Source: Gammaproteobacteria bacterium
GTDB lineage: Bacteria; Pseudomonadota; Gammaproteobacteria; Pseudomonadales; Azotimanducaceae
Assembly: GCA_009841635.1 (NCBI GenBank)
Contig: VXLJ01000042.1
Location: 124,001 to 188,000 of the forward strand
Reading direction: 5' to 3'
DNA: 64,000 nt
The first letter of the stretch is position 1; the number at the start of each line of letters is the position of its first letter. Position numbers and translations under genes: made by a program. Shown piece after piece: positions 36,754 to 45,756 of the stretch. The notes beneath the pieces are model-generated. The model did not search any database. It saw only the letters and a program-made list of their open reading frames with translations, and was not told the origin of the DNA.

Positions 36754-37458
36754 TCAAAAACCGCCACCACCTCCGCCGCCGCCGAAGCCTCCGCCGCCAC
36801 CGCCACCACCAGTGCCGCCAAAACCAGAGCTGCGGTAGTTTTCAGCATAGTCGGTGATTTGCCCGTCGGCACTGAGCGCGCTATAGGTGTCCGCGTTCAT
36901 TTCATCACGAAACTTATGAAGATCGTCGAATGTGCAAATAAGGCGTGACATGCGTGTGCCCGCTCGTCGAGTTTGTTCACAGGACACCTTTGTCGCTTCC
37001 GGTCCATACTGCTTGATGTAGCCGTCGACCAGACGGTCAATCATGGGTTGTTGCGCCGATGAAATTGCGTCATATACCTGTTGGTATGTCTTGCGATATG
37101 CAGGTTCTGTTTCGCCATGAGCCGCTACACCCAGCCAGCCTACGCCACGCTTTGTGTCTCGTGGAACGCCACTGTCGGGGCCAATCATGCCAAGAAAAAT
37201 TGCACCAAGCTGCGCCTGGGAACGTTTCATGCCGCCCTTCGCTGCAACCTCGAGGTGCTCGACAGCTTCGTCGTATTTCTTTTTACGATAAAGCTGGCCG
37301 CCCGTCACATGCGCGTCCATGATTTTGACCATTTCCGTTGGTCCGGGACCGGCAGCGACGTCGTTAGTACTTTCAGTCACAGCGAGCACACCAGGTGCAA
37401 CGCAAAGACCAAAGCAAAGCACGGCAACTTGCGCAAACCATGTTGGTAGTTTTTTCAT
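36754..37458 (-). CDS. Exported Sel1-like repeat protein with long glycine tail (2 of 3)
   Basis: The 234-residue protein has a signal peptide (cleavage after GVLA near residue 27) and the Sel1-like core GGQLYRKKKYDEAVEHLEVA, then SQAQLGAIFLG. It also has RGVGWLGVAAHGETEP, a Cys pair C-x14-C, and a C-terminal tail of about 23 residues that is almost only glycine with Phe and one Thr, ending in Phe. Paralogous to its two neighbours over the whole core. The tail is the longest of the three and is written in repeated GGN codons. Confidence 0.78.
   Translation of the reverse strand: MKKLPTWFAQVAVLCFGLCVAPGVLAVTESTNDVAAGPGPTEMVKIMDAHVTGGQLYRKKKYDEAVEHLEVAAKGGMKRSQAQLGAIFLGMIGPDSGVPRDTKRGVGWLGVAAHGETEPAYRKTYQQVYDAISSAQQPMIDRLVDGYIKQYGPEATKVSCEQTRRAGTRMSRLICTFDDLHKFRDEMNADTYSALSADGQITDYAENYRSSGFGGTGGGGGGGGFGGGGGGGGF
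36757..36825. repeat. Low-complexity GGN codon repeat encoding the poly-glycine tail
   Basis: About 23 codons reading almost only Gly, seen on the plus strand as GCC/ACC/TCC triplets, directly before the stop of the second Sel1-like gene. The codons vary, so this is not a pure microsatellite; slippage could still change tail length. Confidence 0.7.
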
Positions 37459-37540
37459 GTGGAATTTACCTCAATAGAGATGGGTCACGCAATCTTGCGT
37501 TCTTTGAATGTGATGAACAAATAAGCGAAAAGCAAAGTCG

Positions 37541-38242
37541 TTAAAACGGCGTGCCACCGCCACCACCGCCAACGCTGGTATCAATTTCCACCGAGGGTAT
37601 GCCGAGACTGTCACCGGGATCTCGATACAAGATCTCATCATCGTAGATGCAACGCATATGCGCGATATGCGTCCCCGCAGCACGATTGATATCACAGGTT
37701 ACACCAGTCGCTTCACTACCGTATTTAGACACATACTCGTCAATGATGTCCTCAACTACCGGCATGTTATGTTCAGGAATTTTCGCTTTCAGATCTTTCC
37801 AGTAGTTCATGATTTCTGGGTGCGAGTGCCTTGACGCAGCAACCCCCAGCCAGCCTACTGCTTTAACCCAATCGCGGTCGACACCACCTAATCCTTTTTG
37901 ATATATGTAACCTAGGCGAGCTTGCGACATTTTGAAGCCTTCCTGCGCCGCTTCCAGCAGATACGGGTACGCCTTTTCATACATGCGCAGCTTGTAGTAG
38001 TAGCCACCCATATTGCGTGCGTCGTACCCGCGTAGGATTCGAGTAGCGCTCTTGATCGTGTCGCGCTCCCCTTGCACGATCAATTCTTCTTCAATCCGAT
38101 ACTCGCCGCTTTGGCGTTCTGTTCTGATTGATTCTTCTCTGAGTTGATCATCCGACTGAGCTAACAAGGTGTTACCGACCACAAAACCGAGTAACACTAG
38201 TACAGACTGCAAGCAAGCTGGTGAAAATATGGCCCGACGCAA
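37541..38242 (-). CDS. Exported Sel1-like repeat protein with glycine tail (3 of 3)
   Basis: The 233-residue protein starts with TTG and has a signal peptide (VLVLLGFVVGNTLLA). A Sel1-like core GGYYYKLRMYEKAYPYLLEA leads into SQARLGYIYQKGLGG, KAVGWLGVAASRH, a Cys pair C-x14-C (TCDINRAAGTH to MRC) and the tail GGGGGGTPF. It is the first gene of the three in transcription order, behind a 980-base AT-rich gap that must hold its promoter. Confidence 0.76.
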   Translation of the reverse strand: MRRAIFSPACLQSVLVLLGFVVGNTLLAQSDDQLREESIRTERQSGEYRIEEELIVQGERDTIKSATRILRGYDARNMGGYYYKLRMYEKAYPYLLEAAQEGFKMSQARLGYIYQKGLGGVDRDWVKAVGWLGVAASRHSHPEIMNYWKDLKAKIPEHNMPVVEDIIDEYVSKYGSEATGVTCDINRAAGTHIAHMRCIYDDEILYRDPGDSLGIPSVEIDTSVGGGGGGTPF

Positions 38243-39224
38243 AGCGACTCGTCGTCAATTGACCGTGACGTTGAACTTCTGCGGATTTTAGTTTAAGAGC
38301 ATAACCCACTCTGCTGTCACGCAAGGCGTGGTCTGCAACTTTTTGTCAATGACAGACTAAATCTAAATACACTAGCTGGTTGCAAATTTGCATCGGGCGG
38401 TGACGTGAAGTTTAAAAGTAATACTCAACCAGTCGTTACCTAAGTCGGCGAAATTGCGCAACTAATCGATTACAGTTTTTGAGGCTAGTTGCGATAGGAT
38501 CTAAATATTGAATCAATGTCAATGTGATTATTTAATGATGGTTTTCTTTTGCTCCGGCTCTATGTCAAATCAGGAAATCCAAATTGTCAGTTACCTAAAG
38601 TTGACGTGCATTCTCTAGTAAAAAGTTTGGGTGTAGCGTGATAGATCCAATATTCATTCCTCACTCCGATTCATCTATCCGTCGAAAATACTTCTATCCT
38701 ATCTTTCGATGGACACATTGACGACTAAACGGCTACGAGGGTTAATAACGAATTGGTCACTTCGCTTCTCATACCCAATCTCCATACATTCCGGCGTATT
38801 CAAATCATTGGTATTATCGGAGCATACGTAATTGAAGGAATTTACTGTACGCTCACACGCTACATACTAAAATAACTTCTACGCTGGCTAATTTCGTTTA
38901 ATAGATACGTATCAGATCCGAGAATGCTATAAGCAACGATGATCTAAAAATATCATGTGCATCATAGTAACGCAATCGTTCTTGTTTTGTGATGGTCGGA
39001 ATTGGCAAGACGTGTCACATGAGCGACGAATTCACTAGCAATCTCGCAACATTGATATTTCTTTCAATAAATAGGTGCGTTTTAATAATCCATGTAAAGG
39101 CGGTCAGCGCTAGCTTGGAAACATAATAATTCGATTTGATTTATAAGAGTTACTTTTGCAATTGCGTACCATATTTACGAAACCGAGGAACAGACATGAT
39201 TTTTACATGATAGCAGGTAATTTA
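38243..39224. other. AT-rich 980-base stretch without genes
   Basis: No frame is open for 60 codons. Two sample lines I counted by hand (38521-38580 and 38941-39000) are 35-37% GC, well below the coding surroundings. It separates the Sel1 trio from TPR/CRTAC1 pair D. The promoter for the trio should be at its left end; I cannot name boxes with confidence. It could be an old insertion scar. Confidence 0.6.
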
Positions 39225-40331
39225 CTATTCAGCCGTGGATTTCACGCTGGATTTCAATACACGATCTCTGTAAGCCTTGATGTCGTTGGCTAGAGCTATC
39301 TTCTCGGGTGTGCTCTCGATAGCAAGTGATTTCTGTATGGCTTCATACGCCGCTACATACTTTTCTTGGCGGGCCAGAAGGGTGGCTTGACGTTCCCAAA
39401 CGCCACTAGACTCAGGTGCGTCTCTTATCAGTTCTTTTAGTATGTTCTCAGCTTCCTCATCCCGGTCTAGTAAGAGCAAAAAACTCGCGAAAGTGGTACG
39501 AAAATTGATATTCTTCGGCTCAAGTTCAATAGCGCGACGCATCGCTGCTAATGCTGTCATATTGTCACCACGTTGATACGCTCGGCGGGCCGCCGATTCG
39601 AAAAAAAGGCCGTTCAAGCTTCGCTCGGCTACCATCATAAGTATGGGATCATCGATTGGCGGCGCAAATTGATTCGTTCGCAATTCCAGCCAGCGTTTGC
39701 TCGCCGCTAGATTGCCTAGTTCGCGTTCTACGACTGCGAGACGATATATGACCTGACCTGCATCAGGTGCTAGTTCATGTGCTTTCACGAGCGACTTCTT
39801 GGCTTTCTTGAGTTCATTTCGTGACTTTTCAATGTCAGCTCGAATGACGTAAGCACTTGGAAGGTTCTCATCGAGTGCAATAGCTTGGGTTGCCGCAACG
39901 TGGCTTGCTGCTATATCGCTCTGCTTGTACAGCAACTCTGCCAAACGAAACCAAATGATCGCTGCGCCTGGTCTTCGAAGCGACACCGATCTCATGTCTA
40001 GAGTGGCGTCGTCAATATTCCCTACCTCGTTATGCGAAATACCGCGTAAATAGCGCAGAATGTCGTCTTCTCGGTGTTGAAGTGCGCGAGAATAGGCTTC
40101 GATTGCTTGTTCATAAAGGTTGTGCGATTGCACGAGCATGCCTAGCTCACCCCATGCGTGTGACGCTACTTCGCCACCTAATGCATCGACCTTGTTGGCC
40201 TGCAACAACGCTTCTTCAATAGCAGATTTAAGCGGTTGTTGAATTCCTACGACGTTGATTTCCACTGCGTGCGTCAGGTAGGCGACATAAACCACACCGA
40301 CGACGGCGAAAGCACGAAGCTGGCGGCGCAT
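39225..40331 (-). CDS. Periplasmic TPR protein (pair D)
   Basis: The 368-residue protein has a cleavable signal (RRQLRAFAVVGVVYVAYLTHA). TPR units include YEQAIEAYSRALQHREDDIL, AIALDENLPSAYVIRADIEK and ALAAMRRAIELEPKNINFRT. It matches the pair C TPR protein in the DPI/LMMVAERSLNGLFFESAA block and in the repeats after it, but it is about 150 residues shorter at the C-terminus. It follows its CRTAC1 partner after 8 bases, as in pair C. Confidence 0.85.
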   Translation of the reverse strand: MRRQLRAFAVVGVVYVAYLTHAVEINVVGIQQPLKSAIEEALLQANKVDALGGEVASHAWGELGMLVQSHNLYEQAIEAYSRALQHREDDILRYLRGISHNEVGNIDDATLDMRSVSLRRPGAAIIWFRLAELLYKQSDIAASHVAATQAIALDENLPSAYVIRADIEKSRNELKKAKKSLVKAHELAPDAGQVIYRLAVVERELGNLAASKRWLELRTNQFAPPIDDPILMMVAERSLNGLFFESAARRAYQRGDNMTALAAMRRAIELEPKNINFRTTFASFLLLLDRDEEAENILKELIRDAPESSGVWERQATLLARQEKYVAAYEAIQKSLAIESTPEKIALANDIKAYRDRVLKSSVKSTAE

Positions 40332-40339
40332 GTTGAAAA

Positions 40340-41989
40340 CTACGGTGACCTTTGCAACGTGTGGTATTGATTCACCTTCAAATTGCTAAATTCTTCGTTC
40401 TTACCGTCAGACCAGCGCACGTAGACACGTTGTGGTACTTCTTCAACGCCTAAGCCAAACAACAAGCGTGGGTCACTTGCGGACAAATAACTGCCGTCGG
40501 TTCGAACAACCTTGCGTTCGCCCGTTTGATTTGCCAATGAAACCACCGCGCCAATGGCGTCGCGCGCACCGTCTAGTACGCGCAACCCGAGCCAGTTATT
40601 GCGCTGGCCGTTTGCGTTTCTCGAATCATTTACGTGTATCCGCAGAGGCCCTTCGTTATTGGAAACAAGCAGATCAATGTCACCGTCATTGTCCAGATCC
40701 CCCATCGCCGCGCCACGACTAACTTCTTCGAATTGCGATAGCGAAGTAGAAGCAATTTCATTGAATTTGCCGTCACCGTTATTGACGAACAACTGATTCG
40801 TTTGACGCAAAGGTGGCTCAACTCTGCGGGATATTTGCGCGTCGATCATTGACACTGAGCCATTGGCAACGAAGAGGTCTAAATCCCCGTCGTTTTCGAC
40901 GTCGAAGAACACAGTGCCAAAACCGGTCTTCGACAGACTGGGCGCGGCTAAACCAGTCAACACTGACTGATCGGAAAACCACCCAGGATGCTCATACACG
41001 TACAGCGTGTTGCTCTCTTTTACGTCGTGTGTGAGAAATAGGTCCGGATCGAAGTCCCGGTCCCAATCCGCGACAGCAACACCCATGCTTGCTTCGCGCA
41101 TACCATGCCCATTTACAGCGACACCACTGAATAGTGCATCGTTCTTAAACGTCGAGCTTGCTTCATTTAGCCATAAAAAATTCATCGCCATATCGTTTGC
41201 GACGTAGATGTCAGGTCGTCCGTCCGCATTCAAATCGTCTATAACGACACCCATCGCACGTTCCTTTTCGCTTTGAATGCCGAATTCAGCCGACACATCT
41301 ATGAATGAACCATTTCCATCATTTAAGTAGAGTCGGTCCGCCGTTGGCTCAAAGTTGCTAGGCGCGCAGTACCCAACCCGCATAGACATACGTCGACAAA
41401 CCTTGTATTTCCTTATTGGCGGGAACGCCATGTAGTTGGCGACGTACAGATCCAGCCACCCGTCGTTGTTTAAGTCAGCCATGGAACCGGATAACGACCA
41501 TTCGGTCGGCTTCCCGACTTCGGAATCTTCAACCCATTGAAATTTGGCACCTTCATTTCGAAACAGCTGATTTCTGCCGAAATTCAATGCCACTGCATCG
41601 ACATCGCCGTCATTGTCGATGTCACCGGTCACGATTCCCATCCCATATTCCGTCGCAACCTGCCCAATGGCAACCGTTGCATCTTCGAAGCGCAATTGGC
41701 CATCTTCCGAAACATTACGAAACAAGCGATCGCTCGGTAGCGTTCCAGACCGATCTTTTAGCGGTCCACCTTGGATTACCCAAATGTCCAAACGACCATC
41801 CGCATCGTAATCGAGCAAACCAACACCTGCACCAGTGATTTCCAGTGTCCAACGTTTTCCAATTGCCCCACTTTCATGCGAAAACGGCGCGCCTGCTTCT
41901 TCTGCGATTTCTCTAAACTCAAGATCGGCAAAACTTGCCATCGTCGTAAACGACATGGCAACAACGCTCGTGCCAATGCGCCAATTCAT
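40340..41989 (-). CDS. Periplasmic CRTAC1/ASPIC-UnbV family protein (pair D)
   Basis: From the second start codon (41989) the protein is 549 residues; a 27-base tandem duplication creates an extra in-frame ATG at 42016 that would prepend nine repeated residues. It has a cleavable signal (cleavage after MASFA). Propeller repeats include DYDADGRLDIWVIQGGPL, DIDNDGDVDAVALNFGRNQL, DLNADGRPDIYVANDMAMNF, DVENDGDLDLFVANG and DLDNDGDIDLLVSNN. A Cys pair C-x9-C-A-P and a final ASPIC/UnbV domain (DGSYLSASDPRLLFGLG) follow. It is the sister of the pair C protein. Confidence 0.86.
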   Translation of the reverse strand: MNWRIGTSVVAMSFTTMASFADLEFREIAEEAGAPFSHESGAIGKRWTLEITGAGVGLLDYDADGRLDIWVIQGGPLKDRSGTLPSDRLFRNVSEDGQLRFEDATVAIGQVATEYGMGIVTGDIDNDGDVDAVALNFGRNQLFRNEGAKFQWVEDSEVGKPTEWSLSGSMADLNNDGWLDLYVANYMAFPPIRKYKVCRRMSMRVGYCAPSNFEPTADRLYLNDGNGSFIDVSAEFGIQSEKERAMGVVIDDLNADGRPDIYVANDMAMNFLWLNEASSTFKNDALFSGVAVNGHGMREASMGVAVADWDRDFDPDLFLTHDVKESNTLYVYEHPGWFSDQSVLTGLAAPSLSKTGFGTVFFDVENDGDLDLFVANGSVSMIDAQISRRVEPPLRQTNQLFVNNGDGKFNEIASTSLSQFEEVSRGAAMGDLDNDGDIDLLVSNNEGPLRIHVNDSRNANGQRNNWLGLRVLDGARDAIGAVVSLANQTGERKVVRTDGSYLSASDPRLLFGLGVEEVPQRVYVRWSDGKNEEFSNLKVNQYHTLQRSP

Positions 41990-42016
41990 AACGCTCGTGC
42001 CAATGCGCCAATTCAT
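41963..42016. repeat. Perfect 27-bp tandem duplication at a gene start
   Basis: Two identical 27-base copies, 41963-41989 and 41990-42016, each ending in CAT (ATG on the minus strand). Because 27 is a multiple of three, the frame is kept and the CRTAC1 gene gains a second start codon and nine repeated residues (MNWRIGTSV). Confidence 0.95.
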
Positions 42017-42124
42017 GAGGTCGTCGGTGCGCCGCGGTGCCTGGAATACATGCTTGAATTATTGAGTCGAAAATCACCGTAGTTGATTTGTGCATTCGAT
42101 GTACCACAAACGGGTGTGAATCAG

Positions 42125-42133
42125 TGCTAAAAT
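42125..42133 (+). promoter_or_regulatory. Extended -10 promoter for rho
   Basis: TGC followed by TAAAAT (42128-42133) matches an extended -10 element with five of six -10 bases. No good -35 box lies at the right distance, as is common for extended -10 promoters. The predicted leader is about 120 bases. Confidence 0.45.
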
Positions 42134-42171
42134 CTTCTCTACCGATTGGTGCTTCTGGCACTACACCGCAG

Positions 42172-42192
42172 CAACCGTTGTTCCGACGGTTG
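42172..42192 (+). promoter_or_regulatory. Hairpin in the rho leader
   Basis: A perfect 7-bp stem (CAACCGT at 42172-42178 with ACGGTTG at 42186-42192) around a 7-base loop, followed by a pyrimidine-rich, G-poor stretch up to the rho start. Rho genes are known to be autoregulated in their leaders; a role for this hairpin is inference. Confidence 0.35.
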
Positions 42193-42262
42193 TCATTTCC
42201 TCCTCAACTTCTAAACTCGCGTGGTTTTCCACTGCGCAATCACTTTTCATATCACTTCTAAC

Positions 42263-43537
42263 ATGTTGAATTTATCCGATCTCAAACAGAAACCTATCGA
42301 CGAATTGCTTACGATCGCCGAAGACGTTGGCGTTGAACATTTACATAGAGCTAAACAACCCGAGATCATTCTTGGCATACTCCGCAAACTCACGAAACAA
42401 GGCGAGGACGTGCGGGGTGAAGGCACACTAGAAATTCATGCTGACGGCTATGGGTTTCTGCGTTCACCATTCACCAGCTATCAATCCGGCCCAGACGACA
42501 TTTACGTCTCACACACTCAGATACGCCGGTTAGGTCTTCGTACGGGCGACTCTATTTCAGGCAAGATACGTGCACCTCGCAACGGCAATGGTGAGCGTTA
42601 CTTCGCGCTCATGCGAATCGACAACATCAATCAAGAGCCAGTCGATACCAAGCAACGCAGGCGCCAGATTCTTTTTGAGAACTTAACACCACTCTTTCCA
42701 ACGGAACGCTTGACCTTAGAGCGTGGTAACGGCAGCACGGAAGACCTTTCCGGACGCATTGTCGATTTCATCGCGCCGATCGGCAAAGGGCAACGCGGTT
42801 TGATCGTTTCGCCGCCCAAAGCAGGGAAAACGCTCATGTTGCAGGCCATTGCACAGTCGATCACTGCCAACGACCCGGAGGTAACTCTCATCGTACTGCT
42901 CATTGACGAACGACCTGAAGAAGTGACTGAAATGATGAATCTTGTCAATGCCGAGGTCGTTGCCAGTACATTTGATGAATCGCACAAGCGGCATATTCAA
43001 GTCGCGGAGATGGTGATTGAGAAAGCCAAGCGGCTAGTTGAGCAAAAACGCGATGTGGTGATTTTGCTTGACTCTATAACCCGCCTTGCACGCGCGTACA
43101 ACACTGACATGCCGACAACGGGTCGTGTTTTGACTGGTGGTGTAGATGCGAATGCCCTTGAGCGACCAAAACGCTTTTTCGGGGCAGCGAGAAATATCGA
43201 GGAAGGCGGCAGCTTGACGATCGTCGCGACGGCGTTGGTCGAAACGGGCTCACGTATGGATGAGGTGATTTACGAAGAGTTCAAAGGTACCGGCAACCAA
43301 GAGCTGCACCTAGAGCGTCGCATGGCAGAAAGTCGCGTTTATCCCGCGATCAATATTCGGCGCTCCGGTACAAGGCGAGAGGAGTTGCTCCTCAGCGACG
43401 ATGACCGGCAACGTGTTTGGATTCTGCGCAAACTCGTAGACGAAATGGATGACCTCGACGCGCTCGAGTGGGTCATTAGCAAACTAAAGGAAACGCAGAC
43501 GAACGAACAGTTCTTCGCGTCTATGCAGATTCAATAG
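42263..43537 (+). CDS. rho: Transcription termination factor Rho
   Basis: This 424-residue hexameric RNA helicase is close to the usual 419 residues. The start at 42263 ([16 protein letters not shown]) matches Rho N-termini; the longer frame from 42221 adds 14 residues foreign to the family. Visible parts are the RNA-binding cold-shock-like domain with [20 protein letters not shown], Walker A SPPKAGKT near residue 183, Walker [17 protein letters not shown], the Q-loop/R-loop region, and NPxx-type end replaced by [15 protein letters not shown]. Its stop is 6 bases from the end of the convergent hemY gene, leaving no room for a separate terminator. Confidence 0.97.
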   Translation: MLNLSDLKQKPIDELLTIAEDVGVEHLHRAKQPEIILGILRKLTKQGEDVRGEGTLEIHADGYGFLRSPFTSYQSGPDDIYVSHTQIRRLGLRTGDSISGKIRAPRNGNGERYFALMRIDNINQEPVDTKQRRRQILFENLTPLFPTERLTLERGNGSTEDLSGRIVDFIAPIGKGQRGLIVSPPKAGKTLMLQAIAQSITANDPEVTLIVLLIDERPEEVTEMMNLVNAEVVASTFDESHKRHIQVAEMVIEKAKRLVEQKRDVVILLDSITRLARAYNTDMPTTGRVLTGGVDANALERPKRFFGAARNIEEGGSLTIVATALVETGSRMDEVIYEEFKGTGNQELHLERRMAESRVYPAINIRRSGTRREELLLSDDDRQRVWILRKLVDEMDDLDALEWVISKLKETQTNEQFFASMQIQ

Positions 43538-43543
43538 ACATAG

Positions 43544-44722
43544 TTAGCGACTGGCAAGTTTTTCTTTAACGTTTGCCATTGCATGCAAGGCGAGTTCACT
43601 CGCGCCTGTCTGCACGTGTAATTCAGCCATTTCAAGTTCTGCATCGATTCCCGCACCATATTGCACGGCTCGTTCTAACTGTTGTGCTGCGACCTCATTG
43701 TTTCCTTGTCGTTTCTGCAAACGACCTAAAGTCAGCGCGAGAACTGCATCGTTTGGATGTTTTGCGAGCCATTTTTCGACTTGCTTGATCTGATGGGTTG
43801 AGTCAAACTCAATTCGACCATAGGTTCCAACCCAAGCACTCCGCCAACTGTGCTTCAGCTGATTCTCAAGTTCACGGCACGCGACGCTTGCTTGATCACT
43901 TGCAATGAGTGCATCTACGTAGACCTCTACCAGTTGAGACTCGTGCCTGAATTCCTTGGGTAGGTTCCGCCATAGGGCCGCTAAACCCTCGGGAGAAGCC
44001 GCTTTCAGCCGACCAATCCAACTACGTAGCGCTAAGTCCTGTGTTTCGTCAGCGGTCACGTATGTAAGACGTTCTAAGATGGCAATGTAATCCTGAGCAG
44101 CAACCCAATCGCCAGAGGCCAGGCAATATTCGATGAGTCGAGCGAGTGCTGGCGCGCAGTGCGGGTGCTGTTCAAGTAATCGCCGCAACTTTCGAATGCC
44201 AACCTGCTTGTCGTCACTATCGAGCGCACTTAGGGCGTTCTGGTACGAGTGGTACACCGGTGCTTTATCGGCACTGAATTCGACAACTTTTGCGCGTAAT
44301 TCCGAAGCTTTTTCGTTCGCACCGATGCGCTCAGCGAGGTCGCATGCGCGCAAGTAGTAAACGATTGGGTTCGGACTTTGCGCACCGGCGGCCATAAGCA
44401 ATCGAATCGCTTCAATGACATTGCCGTTGGCTTCCTCATCCAATGCACGCAAAACTTGCTGATTCGCACTCGCCGCCCTCTTTGCCTGAAACCAAGCTGC
44501 AACTTTCGAGTTGCGCGGCAGCATGATCTTGATCAGTTTGATGACGTACAAGACTGCCACTGTAACCACGACTATCGCCAGAAGAGCCACCCAAATAGAG
44601 GTGCGAAGTTCCCAAGGTCCTACTACGATCGTTAGGTAACCAGGACCGAATGCGATGACGGTGCCTAGCAATGTCGCAATCACAAAAACCAACAGGAGCA
44701 AAGCCACGCGTATCGTGCTCAT
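43544..44722 (-). CDS. hemY: HemY-type inner-membrane TPR protein of heme biosynthesis
   Basis: The 392-residue protein has two N-terminal membrane segments (residues 6-28 and 42-65), then a cytoplasmic TPR-like domain (EANGNVIEAIRLLMAAG, LRRLLEQHPHCAPALARLIEY, TLGRLQKRQGNNEVAAQQLE). This matches the proteobacterial HemY of the hemCDXY operon, which is not the protoporphyrinogen oxidase HemY of Gram-positive bacteria. It may scaffold heme-pathway enzymes. It overlaps hemX by ATGA and is last in the operon. Confidence 0.88.
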   Translation of the reverse strand: MSTIRVALLLLVFVIATLLGTVIAFGPGYLTIVVGPWELRTSIWVALLAIVVVTVAVLYVIKLIKIMLPRNSKVAAWFQAKRAASANQQVLRALDEEANGNVIEAIRLLMAAGAQSPNPIVYYLRACDLAERIGANEKASELRAKVVEFSADKAPVYHSYQNALSALDSDDKQVGIRKLRRLLEQHPHCAPALARLIEYCLASGDWVAAQDYIAILERLTYVTADETQDLALRSWIGRLKAASPEGLAALWRNLPKEFRHESQLVEVYVDALIASDQASVACRELENQLKHSWRSAWVGTYGRIEFDSTHQIKQVEKWLAKHPNDAVLALTLGRLQKRQGNNEVAAQQLERAVQYGAGIDAELEMAELHVQTGASELALHAMANVKEKLASR

Positions 44723-45756
44723 GGCTGGACATCCGTAGGTGGGTTTGCATCCGCAGCATAGCTGTGTTCGAGCTGTTGCATTGCGTCAAGAATGAGATGA
44801 TCCGTAGGCTCAAAAGGTATGGCACGAAGCGAGTCCAGTTTGGTTTTCATGTCGAGCGCGGTTCGATTCTCAGTTGCATAACTAGCGCTTAGGAACTCCT
44901 GTGCACGATCCAATGCACTATGAAATCCTGGCAAGTTATGGATTTGTAGGCTCTGCGCAGCTCGCTCTAAATGCAGCAGCAAATGAATCCTTGAATCATT
45001 CGTTTGCGGCTGGCTTGTGTTAGAAGTAGACGGGTCTTCTACACGCCGGATTGACACGACGTTGTCGAAACTCTGCTTGACCGTATTCAAAAAGCCTTCT
45101 TCTTCGGTAACCACGCCGACATATACGGTGTCGTTTGGTGAATCTACCGCTTGCTCGTCGCGTTGCGGTAACGGCGATGCGATAACGGCACTTGAAAGCC
45201 GTTCGATGCTAAAGAGCGCTTCGTCAACCAGCGCGGCATTTTGCTTCGCGCTGGCCAATGCCGTAACGATGGCGTCTATGGTGCTTGAAGCTCTACCCTG
45301 CGACATCGCATCCTCGTGTGCACGTTCTAAGCTCGCGATGGTGTGTGCTGAACCTAACCTGCTCTGTGAGTGGATAAGCGCAATCAGAAGGTCTCTATCT
45401 GTCGTTTGTATGCGCTCGTATATCGGCTGCCTGTCAAAAGCGATAGCCGCTTCTGAACCTACGCTAATGTCGTCATATTTAGGCGGCCAAGCCTCCGTTT
45501 CGATTTCCGCCACTTGCGGCGTACCAACGTCAATGATTGGCGGTAAGACTTCGTCCGCACGCTGACTAAACGCGGGAGCTTCTAGAAGCTTTTCCTCCCC
45601 GCCGATGATTCCGCGGATCGCCTCCTCCCACATTAGCGCAACGTAGGTCACGAGCATAAACAAACCAAGAATCACTAACGTCACAATCCAACGCAGTCCC
45701 GCTTTGTGTTTAGTTTGTGTGTGAACTGTTTGCGTTGAGTCGTCAGGCATGAGCAT
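44719..45756 (-). CDS. hemX: HemX-type membrane protein of the hem operon
   Basis: This protein of about 345 residues has one N-terminal membrane anchor (WIVTLVILGLFMLVTYVALM) and a mostly helical periplasmic domain. The fit is by position between hemD and hemY and by general form; HemX proteins are often labelled uroporphyrinogen methyltransferase, but the sequence shows no SAM-binding motif, so I do not assign that activity. The open frame extends to 45810, deep into hemD; the ATG at 45756 (or 45750) gives the short overlap usual for this operon. Confidence 0.78.
   Translation of the reverse strand: MLMPDDSTQTVHTQTKHKAGLRWIVTLVILGLFMLVTYVALMWEEAIRGIIGGEEKLLEAPAFSQRADEVLPPIIDVGTPQVAEIETEAWPPKYDDISVGSEAAIAFDRQPIYERIQTTDRDLLIALIHSQSRLGSAHTIASLERAHEDAMSQGRASSTIDAIVTALASAKQNAALVDEALFSIERLSSAVIASPLPQRDEQAVDSPNDTVYVGVVTEEEGFLNTVKQSFDNVVSIRRVEDPSTSNTSQPQTNDSRIHLLLHLERAAQSLQIHNLPGFHSALDRAQEFLSASYATENRTALDMKTKLDSLRAIPFEPTDHLILDAMQQLEHSYAADANPPTDVQP

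Noticed and set aside
36757-36825. Phase-variable microsatellite in the glycine tail
   Set aside because: The triplets are mixed (GCC, ACC, TCC, GAA), and a change of whole codons would not switch the frame; no evidence for phase variation.
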